Notes: generated by a model from the letters alone, not told the origin. A stretch of 64,000 nt of DNA from Nymphaea colorata (GCF_008831285.2 NC_045141.1:15362106-15426105), one strand, 5' to 3'. Positions 12,601 to 24,800 are shown, counted from the stretch's first letter. Numbers and translations are program-made.

Positions 12601-15600
12601 ATATCCACATGCTCATAAAAGAAATGCTTCTTTAGTTGTGGATATTATATTCAATAACGTATTTTGGGAATCATGTGTGAAGCTATTGAAGGTTTGTGTT
12701 CCATTAGTTAAGGTTCTCAGGTTGGCTGACAGCGAGGACAGACCTTCCATAGGGTACTTATATGAGGCTATGGACAAAGCAAAAGAGGCAATTCAAGACA
12801 ACTTAAAGGAAAAGAAAAAGTTATATATGCCCATATGGAAGATTATAGATAAAAGGTGGACTGAACAGCTTCATCAACCTCTTCATGCAGCAACTTATTA
12901 TCTAAATCCTGCAATTAGATTTTCTCCTACATTTAAGAAGGACAAAGAAGTCATGCATGGTTTGTTAGATTGTATTAATGTGTTAGTGGAAGATTCTACA
13001 GAACAAGATGTTGTGCATAATGAGTTGGATCTATATGATAGTTGTTTTCGGAACATGGTAAATACATAAAAATTTTTAATTTACTTTGCATTTGTTACAT
13101 TTGATTCTTTTAAAACTTTCACATTGATTTGTTATATTTTTGTTTAGATTTGTGGTGGAATAGGTATGGGTTTGATTGTCCAAACCTAGCACGTTTTACA
13201 GTCAAAGTCCTCAGTCAGACATGCAGTGCTAGTGGATGCGAAAGGAACTGGAGTGTGTTCCAACATATCCATAGCAAAAAAAGGAATAGGCTCGAACATA
13301 AAAGGTTGAATGACCTTGTCTTTGTTCGATATAATATGAGGTTGAAACAAAGGTAATATAGGCATATAGATTAATTAATGTTTACATTTTTTGTACAATA
13401 TATTTATATGAAATTATATACTAACAAATTTTCTCTTATTTAATGTAGAGAATTAGAAAAATCATTAGCAAGGAAGCACACATCTTAGTTCGATCCTATC
13501 AGCTTGGAAAATTTTGACGATCTAGAGCCATGGATTGAAGAAGAACCAGCTACAATATTTGATGATGAAGATCTTGAATGCTTCAACCTTGAAGCTGAAG
13601 CAACAGAAGGCTTTGTTGATGAAGGAGAGTCTGCTACTGCTGGTGCTGGTGCTGAATATGTTGGTGAAGATCTTCCAATTCTTGACGATGAAAAAGAAGA
13701 AGAAGATGAAGATGAAGATGATGAAGATTATGAATGATGAATCATGAATGAGAGTCAAGTCAAGAGTGCTTTCATTTTATATGTATCAAAAACTTAAGAG
13801 TTATGAATCTATGGTTGTTGAACACTTGATTGAATGTTTTATCATTTATGACTTTATCACTTTATGGCTTATGGCCTTATGCTTTGTTGAATGATATTGT
13901 ATTATTGTTATGAATTTTGATGTTTATGAATGATGAACGCGTAAGTTTATAGCAATAATAAGTCTATCATTATCTCAAACATGTTTTCTATGAACAATTT
14001 ATTATTTTTAATTTTTTCTGATTTTTTTATGAATTTTCCGAATTTTTTTAATTTTTTTCTGATTTATTAATAATTTTTTAAAAAAATTTACGATACGGTT
14101 ACGATACGGCGTATCTTAAAGCCCGACCGATACGGCTCACGATACGCGTTTTACAACATTGGGGCTGGCACTTGTTCCTGTCAGCTTTTCTACAAGGGAA
14201 GTGAGTTCGGATGTGTTTTTAATAAAGTTGCATGTTCAGACGAGTGGAAAAAGTGAGTTCGGATGTTTTTTAATAAAGTTGCATGTTCAGACGAGTGGAA
14301 TCTGCTTAAGAAACTAAATGTAGGTACCCGAAGGACTGTATGATCATGACCTTGTTTGTATCTTTCTCCTTTGGGTAATGAAAATTAGTTAATAACTTAT
14401 AAGTGCTTCAAATTGAATGCTGGAGAAACACAATGGCCTTAAGTTGTAAAAGAAACAAAGGCCTTTTGTTGCTGTCAGATTAGCTTCCTCCATGTCCTCA
14501 AAAACATGTCCATTTCTAAAATGAATTTGCAAATGTAAAAAGAAATTATGAACCTAATAAGGCATTCTTTACACCTGCACCTAGTAACCAATGTACTGAA
14601 TCAAGATTCCCATAACATTCCATTGGAATCAGCAGAGAAACTTCAAGCATGATATAAACTGCACTGTAGATGACCTTGATTCTTAATAGGTCAATGACCG
14701 ATGTAGAGCAGACGCAAAAATAGCAGCCTGAACTTTTTTGAGATGCTACTAAATGAATAATTTCTTCCAAGCCACACATGCAAATGCAATTTATGTCCAC
14801 TTTGTGAGTCTTATGAAATAAGCATTATTTGTTGTTGAATTACATACGTAAATATCTGTAGTGTGAATTGATACACTATTGGCATGTTTGAACGGCTTGC
14901 TCATGCTATTGGTGAATTTAAACCAGTAGCTTATTCAAATGTTCAATTACTTTATGGTTTATGTACTATAGGATCATGTTTTTGCAAGTTCTAGGTCTTT
15001 GTGATGACTTTTCTTTGTGGTGCTTAAGCAACTTAGGAACTAAAAAAATTCTCTGCTATGCAGCTCAGTGCAAGGGATACAGATCTGCATATTGATATCT
15101 ATGATGAGGTCGGTATTGGAGGTGGTGCTTCTGGGGTTGCAGGAGGGCTTGTGCATCCATACTCCCCTAAAGGTATGAGTTCCTACATTTATCATTGTGA
15201 TTCCGGAATAAAACTGAAATATTGCTTTGTTCTGTACTATTTCACGAATTATACTTGTTTCAGTTTTCTTTGGTTGTATGTTGCAGTCAAACCTTTGTGG
15301 AGAGGAGCTGAATGCTGGGAAGAGGCTATGAAGCTGCTAAGGGTTGCAGAAATTGCAGCGGAATCTCGGACTTCAAGTTGGACCAATGACATTTCTTATG
15401 AAACCATTGATTTTAATGGGCCAATCTTCTGGAGAAGGTTTGCCACTTTTTGAAACTGGACATCTAACCAAAGACGCAGCTCTTCTATATTGACCTTGTA
15501 GGCATTTTGAATGATCATTTGTTTTTGAATCATCCTATCTGTTTAACAAAATATAGTTCCTTTTCTTTAATTTACTAAAAATGTTACTAAACCATGTTCT

Positions 15601-17994
15601 TCCTCAAGCTAAGTTGCACAACCATGTCTTCTCTCCACTTTTGGTGTAGTAATCAAAAGATTAATTTGTTTTCCCCCTGCTCTTGGTCTATATAAGTGGT
15701 GAAAGGCAAGTGAATATAACCTATCAAAGCAATGTTATCATCGAGTAAAGATTGACTCCATGCACTTAATTTACATGCTAAGAGATTTTTCAAAAATTAG
15801 TTGTTTATGTTGTTTCTTATTCTTTTTGGTGCTAAATGTCTTGGTGTGCAGTAATGTGTCGCTGCTTCTAGTTATAGTCATAGTTTCTTCTGTTGCAGGG
15901 GAATCATAAGACCTGCAACCAAAATAAAGAGTCTGGATATAATGACCGAGGTAATAATTTTCTTGGTGAATGGTATAGTAGTTTGCTTTGCTGAATCAAG
16001 CGATACTAATATTAAAAAAGTTCATTTTAAACTGTTAGAATGCTCGGCACCACCTTCAGAGTTGCAAACTTGAAATTGTAACTAATGATTTTGTCAAGAA
16101 GCTGATGCCAGATGTGATTATGCCTTTAAACAAGGCTTTCTACATGCCCCAAGCTGTAAATATCCATCCTATGCGTTATCTTCAGGTGATGTATTTCTCT
16201 CAGCCGTTCTTGTTGTGCAAAATTTTAATCTGTGTGACAGTTTTGAACTCATTACATATCCACAGGCACTCTTTTTTGCATGCCAAGACCTCTCAGGAAA
16301 TTCTGTGGTTTCAGGGAGTCCTTCAAAAGGGATGTGTTTCCATAAGAGACGAATCAAGAATCTCCAAGAGCTTTCAGGTTATTTCCTAGTCGGTTGTATT
16401 ACCATTCTTCTCTCTTTCTATCGTGGTTGATGTGAATAATATGAGGTTAGTCAGGCCAGCTTCTGTATGTTTTATAGCCATTTTCATTTGTACTAGAGCC
16501 AAAACATGTTATGATGCTTGACAACATCAAGTGTTGATTCTCTTCGTACTAAATAAATTCTTTGGCCTAATGTTATAGCTATTCACAGTTTACGTTCTGC
16601 CATATGTACTTTGTGCCCATTTTGGAATCATTAGTTTCTTAGCATGGTTTACGGTCCATGAGTACATTATAAGCTGACCTCCTATCTGTAGATAGTTCTA
16701 GGTCATTCTTCCCCCTTGATGGCATGCCAGCTATCCTCTTCTTCCCCATTCTATTTCTTCTTGATTCTCCTTCCCCTTTTCTCTCACTACTGTCGTAGGT
16801 GTTCCTTTACTAGTGTTAGAACAAGTGATGTCTCTGAGTGCCTGCTGGCTGCTGCTACTAACCAATACTATGAAAACCTGAACAAACTCCACTTGGCCCA
16901 TATTGTTGTTGCTAGCATTTTAGGAGCTAAAAAAAAAGGATTAGCATTGTTTTCTTTCTAAACTTTGCTGTGTGGCTCATTCCTCTTCTTTTTGCTTCTT
17001 TCTTACATGAAATAGACTCTTTCCTTTGTGCTCCCTGGATTTGCTGGAAACCTTTTCTTTGATTCTATAGTAACAAGGTATAGATTTTCAGTAAGGAACA
17101 ACACAAAAATGGTAATGAGATCATGCAAGTTAGAAGTGAGTCGAACGGGATTCCTGCAAAAGATAACAATTTGCTTCTTCCTCTTTCGTGCTTTTGTTTC
17201 TTCCTTTGTTCTTCCTCCCTGCTTGCCTTTTGCTCTCTCTCTCTCTCTCTCTCTCATGCATATGCACATTTACACTTGCAGAGCACTTCTTTCAATACAT
17301 TCATAGAACTGATAGCTGTGTTGCTTCTGCAGATGCATATACTGCGGTTATAATATGTCTTGGTGCAAAATCAGGTCTCTTGCCAGAGTTATCAGGAAAG
17401 CTCCCTCTGAGAATGTGCAGAGGCATTGTCATGAATATGCAGTTGCCTCATGAGTTTAAGTAAGATGCTACTAGAATTTTTTTCAGGTTCAGCAGAAAAT
17501 GGAAGGACTGGAATTATTAACTTCTTGTGCTATCTATTTCTCATAGGGAAGGATATACGGAGAACACCCCTTCAATATTATCAGATGCATGGCTTGCAAT
17601 CCAAGGGCCAAGGGATTTGATTATTGGTTCAACATGGGATTGGAGTTCGGCAGACTACTCATCAGCTGTTTCGGGAGAAGAAGCATCCTCTGCACTTCAG
17701 GATCTTATACCAAAGGCTTCAGCTGTATTGCCTAATATCAGCGAGTGGGTCTTCAGAAATGCAAAAGGGGGCATGAGAGCCATGCCACCCTTGACTGGGC
17801 TCGGATCACTGCCTCTCTTGGGTTGCCTGAATGATCTCGTAGGAGGGAGTCCAAAGTGCAGATACTGGTTTGTAGGGGGATTAGGTGCTAGAGGACTGCT
17901 TTACCATGCTTGGCTTGGAAAATTAATGGCCAAAGCTGTGCTCTCGTGTGATGAAAATCAGTTGCCTCCTGAATTAACTGCATGGAAAAGGTGA
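9677..17994 (+). CDS. FAD-dependent oxidoreductase, DAO-fold, probably organellar
   Basis: Exons: 9677-9886, 15064-15172, 15287-15437, 15899-15950, 16039-16185, 16266-16377, 17333-17459, 17547-17994; frames join to 451 aa. A Ser-rich, acid-poor N-terminus (MPATLQRPFRLLPCHHSRPH) looks like a plastid or mitochondrial transit peptide. The Rossmann FAD motif is RYAVLGAGFAGLSVAWHLLK (Gly56, Gly58, Gly61), followed by IGGGASGVAGGLVHPYSPK, ICLGAKSGLLPELSGKLPLR and a C-terminal FVGGLGARGLLYHAWLGKLM, the usual end of D-amino-acid-oxidase-type enzymes. The layout resembles the plant 'FAD-dependent oxidoreductase' relatives of the MnmC oxidase domain; the substrate is unknown to me. An in-frame ATG at 9560 would add 39 residues that do not look transit-like and lie in a small duplication; 9677 is preferred. 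Exon 5 could alternatively start at 16058, seven residues... shorter by a few codons, also in frame. Intron 1 (5.2 kb) carries the hAT element. Confidence 0.88.
10755..10762. repeat. left target-site duplication of the hAT element
   Basis: GGGCTGGC, identical to the 8 bases after the element's right end (14162-14169). An 8-bp duplication is the hallmark of hAT insertion. Confidence 0.93.
10770..10940. repeat. palindrome array at the 5' end of the hAT element
   Basis: Four perfect copies of the 14-bp palindrome GTATCGTACGATAC and several half-copies lie in about 170 bp. Two larger inverted repeats overlap them: GATACACCCC with GGGGTGTATC, and GCCCTGTATCG with CGATACAGGGC. Subterminal repeats are the usual transposase-binding sites of hAT elements (family knowledge). 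Confidence 0.9.
11299..13737 (+). pseudogene. broken hAT transposase (BED finger, DUF659, hAT C-terminal domain)
   Basis: The first part (11299-12441, 380 codons) starts with a BED zinc finger (Cys21, Cys24, His37/38, Cys49), then an acidic linker, then the RNase-H-like core with CSIMSDGWTDTRSRTLVNFL and FITDNAANYRAAG, which carry the first two acidic residues of the DDE site. After VTHCVNLM the usual 20-odd residues are missing and the frame shifts; it resumes at FIYNHAYVLSLMRKF, with TGA at 12482-12484 just before VELIRPAQTRFATN. The segment 12530-13069 continues this frame. After 13069 an intron or deletion precedes the dimerisation domain (13150-13356: LSQTCSASGCERNWSVF, KKRNRLEHKRLNDLVFVRYN). 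A plausible intron (13353-13448) leads to an acidic tail, 13504-13737, interrupted by TAG at 13486-13488. The missing link near 12420 might be an intron, but the two stops argue for decay. Confidence 0.9.
14162..14169. repeat. right target-site duplication of the hAT element
   Basis: GGGCTGGC directly after the terminal TACAACATTG, identical to 10755-10762. Confidence 0.93.
14201..14300. repeat. 52-bp tandem duplication next to the hAT insertion
   Basis: Two near-identical copies, starting at 14201 and 14253, each beginning GTGAGTTCGGATG and ending CAGACGAGTGGAA. They differ by a couple of bases in the T-run. Located 30 bp beyond the right target duplication, inside intron 1 of the FAD oxidoreductase. 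Confidence 0.9.
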
Positions 17995-19169
17995 TAAATC
18001 TCTGAGTTCTCAAATGCTTCTTCTGATAGACAAGTGCCAAACTTACTGTAATAGCAAAACAGTGGCAACAAAAATGCTCAACCCGCGCATCTGATAGGAT
18101 ACATCTAACCTGAGGTATTTTCATCCGCATGGTTTGTGTGGCGCCTGAAGGAGCGTGCAGTTTGCTACTTTCACAACGAAGCCAGCAGCATGACCAGGAC
18201 GGCCATTTGAGAAGATTCATCGACGTGCATGCCAGACTGATAGTCAAGCACTTCGTAAAAACTCAGCCAGATGTTTGAATGAGAGAGAGAGAGAGAGGAG
18301 CACCATTATTCGATCGGAGGATTGGAAAACACCATCATTGTTGTGCTGATGTAGAGGCTGCAAAATGCTCGTGCCTGTGTAATGATGTCAAAAAGCAATG
18401 GTGGTCATGTTAACCATGACTCCATATACCAGATGCTCATAGACGTCTTTTTTTGACCTTTAAAACTTCGTTTTGCTGGTTTCTTCATATTTAATTTTCG
18501 GAGATAGGCCAAATGGAATGACTAGGGCCTTTATGGAACTATTCCAGCAGAGCTGCACGTCTAGAGGTGTTCATGTCAAACCAGTGTCTATTAAACCATA
18601 TGACCTCTACATCCTGAATACTTGATGTAGAGAATGCTAGTCAGGTCATTGACCAACATCTCACCTGCTAATTGCAATTGTGACATCTATGAACATCTAG
18701 AGCCAAGCAAAATGCACTTAAACATTAATTTAAATCTCAAAATGGAAAATGTTGAATCAGTTGTTCCACAGACTAGCCGGGACAAATTCAAAATTGTTGG
18801 AATGCCAACTTCTTGCTAAATCCCCAGAACCAGGAAAGGAAATTCTTTAGCAAATAGAAGAAGGCTATTCCAACAAGAAACTTTACCGCCATCCTTAAAT
18901 GAATATACGAGCGTAAGTTCTCTCTCATTGCTAAAGAATGCTTTAAATGACCGACAGAAGGTTTACACTTCTCTAATAACTCAGCAGTCCGTGTACACTC
19001 CCTTCCAATCGCAGCACAGTAATATCTTGTGAGTATCATGCATAATTATGGCCAATTAAGCAAATTATATCAATTCAAAATTATACTGGTAGTTCAATTC
19101 AACATCATAGTCGACGGCTTCCTCAATTCATAGTCCCGCAGATAGGTAACCGAAATATTGAGATGTTCA
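17995..19169. other. 3' flank of the FAD oxidoreductase, no gene
   Basis: Holds the 3' UTR of the oxidoreductase and AT-rich spacer. A short (GA)n run lies near 18280. No protein-like frame was found on either strand. Confidence 0.6.
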
Positions 19170-20415
19170 GAAGAACAACATCGAATCAGTCTTCAACTGC
19201 AGCAGAACAGCATCATAGGAGAAATCCACTGCCTGCTCCATGTAACCAATGGAAAAACATGAAGCATCCCTTCCCCATATACCTCTATGACAGATAGTGA
19301 AATCGAAGCATGTAAGACATGAAAGCGAAACCAGCCAATGACAGAACCGAAGGCACAGGGTAAAATTTAGTGCAATCAAAGTATGAAAGTTGAATACGGT
19401 AGGAGGGAGATGAGGAAATGCAAGATCTTTGTTCAAAGATCTAAGATGCGCTCATGCTCTATTGGCCTTTTTCTTACATAATGTTATTAAAATCGGTTTC
19501 CGAATCAAATTGTTAGGCTAGAGAATTCAGTGAATCGGCTGAAACAAATCGGAATTGAAGTCACTTGTAAATCGGATTCATTAAAGCCATAATTTCAAAT
19601 ACACAACAGAAAGAAGGAAAAAGAGAAAATTGCAGGAAAATTCAAGAAAATATACAAACAACTGAAAACAGACATTTGAAGTTCAGTAAGTGAAAAAAAG
19701 GTTTTTAATAAATCGACATACGCCAGGCGCCCGCAACCCGCTTGAAGAAACTTTAAACATAAAAAGCTAAGTGGAAATATGAAGCTTCAATGGCCGATTC
19801 ACAGTGCATCAGCCAATTTTTGAACACTCTCCCAGCATGAGAATTACTGAATTGCTGCCGTTTCGTTCGTGTTGGCCGATCAGGCTGAACTTAACAGCAC
19901 TGACTTTTTCCGATGGAGTTACAATTTGGAGCTGCATGTGTCTTTGACAATTATTGCACAAATGATGAACTCAATCAGCAATAACTACAATAATAAAAAA
20001 TATAGTGAATATTTTGATACTTGTTATTTGCTATTATATTTTGAAATAAAACGAGATAAAACCAAAGAACGTGGCAGCCTGAGGACTTCGTATACTTCGA
20101 AAACGTTGCTTTTTTCACAATATAAATAGTTGAAACCATTTTGTTGGAACTTTCATGCTAATCATTCCCTTATTTCCCCTTCTACATATTTTACTGCTTT
20201 CTATCAGCAGTAACGGTGGAGGAAAACATAACAAGTCGTAAGTTAATATTGCAAATCTTTGAAACAGAGTAATCGATTCTAATGGTTCATACCTGAAGAA
20301 GAAATTCTACCCCGAAAGTCTCACCAATATGACTAATACATTTTAATTTCCCAGAATCAGTACCCGGCAACAACCCACCTAGATTCTGACTTCTGAGAGA
20401 TGCATTAGTTACCGA
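19170..20415 (-). pseudogene. decayed duplicate of CMR1 exons 4-5
   Basis: Minus-strand sequence near 19185-19275 reads GIWGRDASCFSIGYMEQAVDF, clearly related to AIWGWDDSYLFIGNTKRAVDV in CMR1 exon 5 (21831-22041). The adjoining intron sequence also matches (copy near 19320-19360, parent near 22065-22115). About 1 kb further, 20290-20410 resembles CMR1 exon 4 (22959-23057), including the flank 'atggttcatacctgaag' at the donor side, but the reading is ruined (NLGGLLPGTDSGKL in place of NRVGLLRGTDAREL, then divergence). The C-terminal half of exon 5, with the VYLW end, is missing. This is a truncated tandem segmental copy, not a gene. Confidence 0.85.
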
Positions 20416-21830
20416 AGCGAATAAACTGACCAATCAACTGCGCTCTTTATAACAAGGCAAGAGCAGGTTTCCTCGAAGAAAGGCTGAGCACTTGACAGTT
20501 GACTCGTGAAAAAGTGGCCTGCAAGATCCGTGCGCAATTGCCCCTACTGATATTTTCACGAAATATTACAAAAATTTCTTGCTAGACCGTGACTCAGGCA
20601 ACTGGATCAACCAGGAAGAGTGACGACTGAATGGCGTGAAGTCTGGCTGCCCCATGTATTAAAACAACTTTCGGGAACGATTGGCTGGAAAAGTTGGCAA
20701 TGAAAGTAGAAAAGCAACAATTGAGCACCTCCAAATTTGGAAAGTAAAGCCACCAAAAAATTAAACGAGAAATTATAAAAAAGCGCTTAAAATTTAACCT
20801 TGTGTAAGTTTATAGGCAATTTTCTAACACCCATTTTTGTTTACAACCTTTAGATTAAGTATATTAATGAATCTTTAATTACCCATAAATAAGTGGAACA
20901 TTTGGGCCTCTCTCTCTCTCTCTTCGGAATGCTTTACTGTTGTTCCCATGCAACGGAAACAGTGGTGATCAGTGATCATCTCATAAGTAAACAGCGCATA
21001 TGAGAGAGTGTGGCTCTGGCTCTTAATTACGTCAGCGTATTCCCTCTACCACGATCTTTTTGGGTATGCTGCAGTTATGGCACTTTTCTTTTCTTGAAGT
21101 TTTGGGTCAACTCATTTTCCAACACGATGGTGAAATCAATCTCATGTTCATGGGCACCAAGAATTCATCTGTTCCAAGCAAGAACTGGAAAGCTCAACTG
21201 AAAACAGGAGCTGCCAAACAATAAAGAGCATAAAAGCTAAGCTTCAATGCTTTAGTTTTAAACACCCATTTGAGAATTATTTTACTGACAGAGTTTTAAG
21301 TAAATTCTATAACATTAATTTGGGTACGTCTTTGCATTTTTTTAAAAATAAAATTTGTTACCTTGAGCCGGTTATCAGGTAGTTTTCTGTTTTTAAGTAA
21401 TAACGGTTAAATAACTTGAACTAAATAAGGGATGAATAAGAAGTAAATATCAGCCTGCACCCAACGAGAAATAAATATCAGCCTGAACCATATGCGCCAC
21501 AGTACAGATGCTGCAGCTTTTTTCGGTGTGTCGGCGAGACATGGACCAGTAGTCTCAAGTTCAGCAATTTAAGGAGCCTAAACCAAGAGCTTCATCAGAA
21601 AGCATGGCCTGATCGAGAGATACCATTCCAGAATTCACTAGACGGCCATAATATCATTTATACACTTGCTCAGAAACCATTGGAGGATTACCTGCAGTAG
21701 TTTACAGTTTACACAGCTTCAGCTAGACCTAACATCAAAGAAAGCCTATGAGCTAACACATGCTTACTAACTCACTACCCGCACTCATTCAATGACAGAA
21801 TGATGGTTAAGTAGCAGCGTGGTGGCTTTC
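20416..21830. other. spacer between the CMR1 duplicate and CMR1
   Basis: AT-rich, with a (CT)n run near 20910. The part nearest 21830 should include the CMR1 3' UTR. No coding sequence was recognised. Confidence 0.55.
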
Positions 21831-24800
21831 TTAACCAGTCGTCCACAGATACACCTGACCTCCACCGGTGCCACCTGCTAGGCTTCCTGGGAGATGGGGA
21901 TGTGCAGCAAAACGGCATGGAATAGCAGTCATCAAGGAGCTCTCCAAGGTCGTTGTGGTTCTGGAACTTGTGGAGATGACATCTACTGCCCGCTTTGTGT
22001 TACCAATGAAAAGGTATGAATCATCCCATCCCCAGATGGCTCTGTCCCAAAAAAAGATGTAAAGACATGGAAAAGGAACCAAATGACAGAAAATCAAGGC
22101 ACAAAGCATTGAACATAAGATGCAAAAGGAAACTGGTTGGACACAGGTCCACCTGCAAAATCACTCTAGAATACTAAGATGGAATTAAGCATGCGATCCT
22201 CTGGCCTTACACAGTGCTGATTTTGGTCTTTGTCTTACAGCTTACAGAAACATTTATTCGTCGTTTAACGTCAGCAGAGGCGCATTCGATATTGTTCAAG
22301 CAAAAGCAAAATAAGAGCACGAGGCAGACAGAATCAGCACCACCTTCAAACGTGATTGCAATTGTCACAAATATTGTTGACATTTCTTTGACTTTTCCTG
22401 TATCATTGGCCATCAAAATGTTGGTTCATAGTTTCGCTTATTCTTAAAAGCAGAAGCAAACTAAAGTTCATGATAATTTCAAGAGATTGTTTCACATCAT
22501 AATTGATAAAAAAATTTTAATCAAGAGATTTTTTTACATCATTAATTGCTAAAAATATTTTTGAATTCTTATGAAAATAGTGTTCCTAGCTACACTTTCT
22601 TCATCATCCTTTTGCATTTTTATACTGATATCTGAAGATATCAAACGATATTTTTTTTGCATTAGCCAGAATTGATATTTCATCGCATGATTACCCCAAA
22701 AGATCATGACACAATCAAGGATTAGACGACTGTGGAAGGCTGCAGGCTGTCTTGGATGAAATCAGTGGCTATCAGCAAACACACTGCATTGAATGCAAAA
22801 GAATGCAAAATAAAAAACTAGCAAAAGCTGGCTCTTCACCAAGCCACAAAACCTGGTGAAATACCTTTCCAACAGAAAAATCCACTGTTCCCAGCAGCGA
22901 AACTAAGTGTCAAGACTGAAAGTATCTGAAGCAGATCAACCAATTCTATGGTTCATACCTGAAGGAGGAAATCCATCTGCTTGTCTGATTGTTATGGTGA
23001 ACATATTTTAATTCCCGAGCATCAGTGCCTCGCAACAATCCCACTCGATTGTCATAGCTGCATCCAATAATTCAAACAGATCATCATGAAAAGACCATTT
23101 TATCCTACACTTATGGTTAAAGATGTAAAAGAAAAAAGGATGAAAACATATATTTCAAGAAGAAAGCAGAGCTTGCACACTCATGAACCGACCAAGAACA
23201 AAATTGCCAGATCAAATCTTCCCCTAATCACCATGATTTTTGGCACTCGCAAATTCATGTCGCCTACATTGCAGGCTTGACACAAAAAATCCAAGAAAGG
23301 GCTCAGATACTGGGTGAAATGCCAACCTTGGACCTGAAGTATGGCACGTAAATTTCCCACCCTCTCTAGTCAGTCATACAGTTACAGAAAAGTTGTTCCC
23401 TCCATTAACGAAATTCACATTCATTTTTTGAATTAGATTTTTCCAAACATGCCATTTTTTAACCATAAAAATATCCATTCTTGGGTCTAACCATTAGGTG
23501 GACCCATGAGTTAAAATTCAAGTGAAAAGATAATCCTAGCTTTATTTTGAATACTATATATGTATGTTCAATGTACCATAGTCACCAACATGCAATTTCT
23601 TTGCAAGATCTTCTATACAATTTTTTTCAAATTGTCGTTTTCCTCTGAAAAGTATTGGGAAAATTTTGGAATTTTAGAACTTGAAAATATAATAAAAAAA
23701 CAGTTATTGGGCAATAGGTTTTCAAGTAATTTTCTTGCAAAAAGATAAAAAAAAAGAAAACTTTTTTTTTGAAAAACGTGAAGAACAAAATGGAAAAATC
23801 ACTGCTTAAAATATAAAAAATAAACTTTTGAAAGTTCAAAAAGTTATCAAAAGTATGTGGGATTTACTGTGAGGAATGAGGATATTGTTCTATTTTGTTT
23901 TTGATAACATTTTGAAAATGCCAAAATATTTTGCCAATAATATCAGCTGGCTTCAAAATGGCCACATATCAGGATATTATAAGAGCATCACAGATTTGTG
24001 GTCATGGTATGTAACACTATGTATGGCTGTGTAACCATGTATATGTATCATATAACGTCTTGGAGTTTTAAACGGCGAGGTTTTTTTCGGGTATAATACG
24101 GCGGTTTGAAAAATACAGAAAAAAAGGGGAAAAAATGTTCTTTTAAATAAAAAACTAAAAATGGAGAAAAATAAAATAAGTGAGAAAATAATAGCATAAA
24201 CATCAAAAGATAAATAGATTGCAACAAATAAAAAATAGAAAATGAAAAAAAAATTGTTTGGCATTAAAAAAATGAAAAAAACTAGTTTTTTCGTTTTTTG
24301 CATTTTTTTTAGTTTTAAAGGGCATTTCATTTTCTCGCATTTTTTCATGTTTTTTCGAAAACAACACGTTTTTTGTGACTACGATATGTATGCATGTATA
24401 TATATGTGTGTACAGTATTCGGGCGACAAATTCGCGGAATGGAACATGTAGAGAAGGACCATTCTTGCTGAACAATAGAGAGGGACACCAGCATTGCCAG
24501 GAACCCATTTGACAATACCTAAAGGAGGGAAAAAGCTACTAACTCATAATAAAAGAGAGATTTTTATGAAACAGCAGGGTTCGAGCCATCTCTTCTGAAC
24601 CTTATGTGCAGGTGCATTATTTTGACTTCACTTGATAAACTTACACATTCAACTTAAGTTCAATTTATATGTACAAAATGTGAAGCTATAAATATCTCAA
24701 GCTAATTGTCTGGGACTCGGAGTCATGGCCTAGGCAACTGGATCAGATATTGTGGCTAGTAGATGTACAGAATCTGCCTGTTATCAAACAATTTTACTCA

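Larger units (their letters stand above)
10763..14161 (+). mobile_element. hAT-superfamily DNA transposon, 3,399 bp, in intron 1 of the FAD oxidoreductase
   Basis: The element begins CAATGTTGTA and ends TACAACATTG, a 10-bp perfect terminal inverted repeat that fits the hAT pattern (CAxxG ends). It is flanked by an exact 8-bp duplication, GGGCTGGC. Inside lies a transposase gene in the same orientation with a BED zinc finger, a DUF659-type catalytic region and the hAT dimerisation domain. The left end carries an array of GTATCGTACGATAC palindromes; related GATACG motifs recur at the right end (14090-14148). The transposase has two in-frame stops and at least one deletion, so this copy is probably not autonomous now. 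The perfect target duplication suggests a fairly recent insertion. It sits in an intron in the sense direction and appears to be spliced out with it. Confidence 0.95.

Noticed and set aside
17003-17306. Frames around the CT-repeat in oxidoreductase intron 6
   Set aside because: Created by the (CT)n tract and bounded by well-supported exons 6 and 7.
19450-19740. Possible transposon end around 'ttattaaaatcggtttccgaatc'
   Set aside because: It resembles plant repeat edges, but no inverted partner or target duplication could be found.
23977-24508. Phe/Lys-rich open frames on both strands
   Set aside because: Low-complexity A/T tracts inside CMR1 intron 3.
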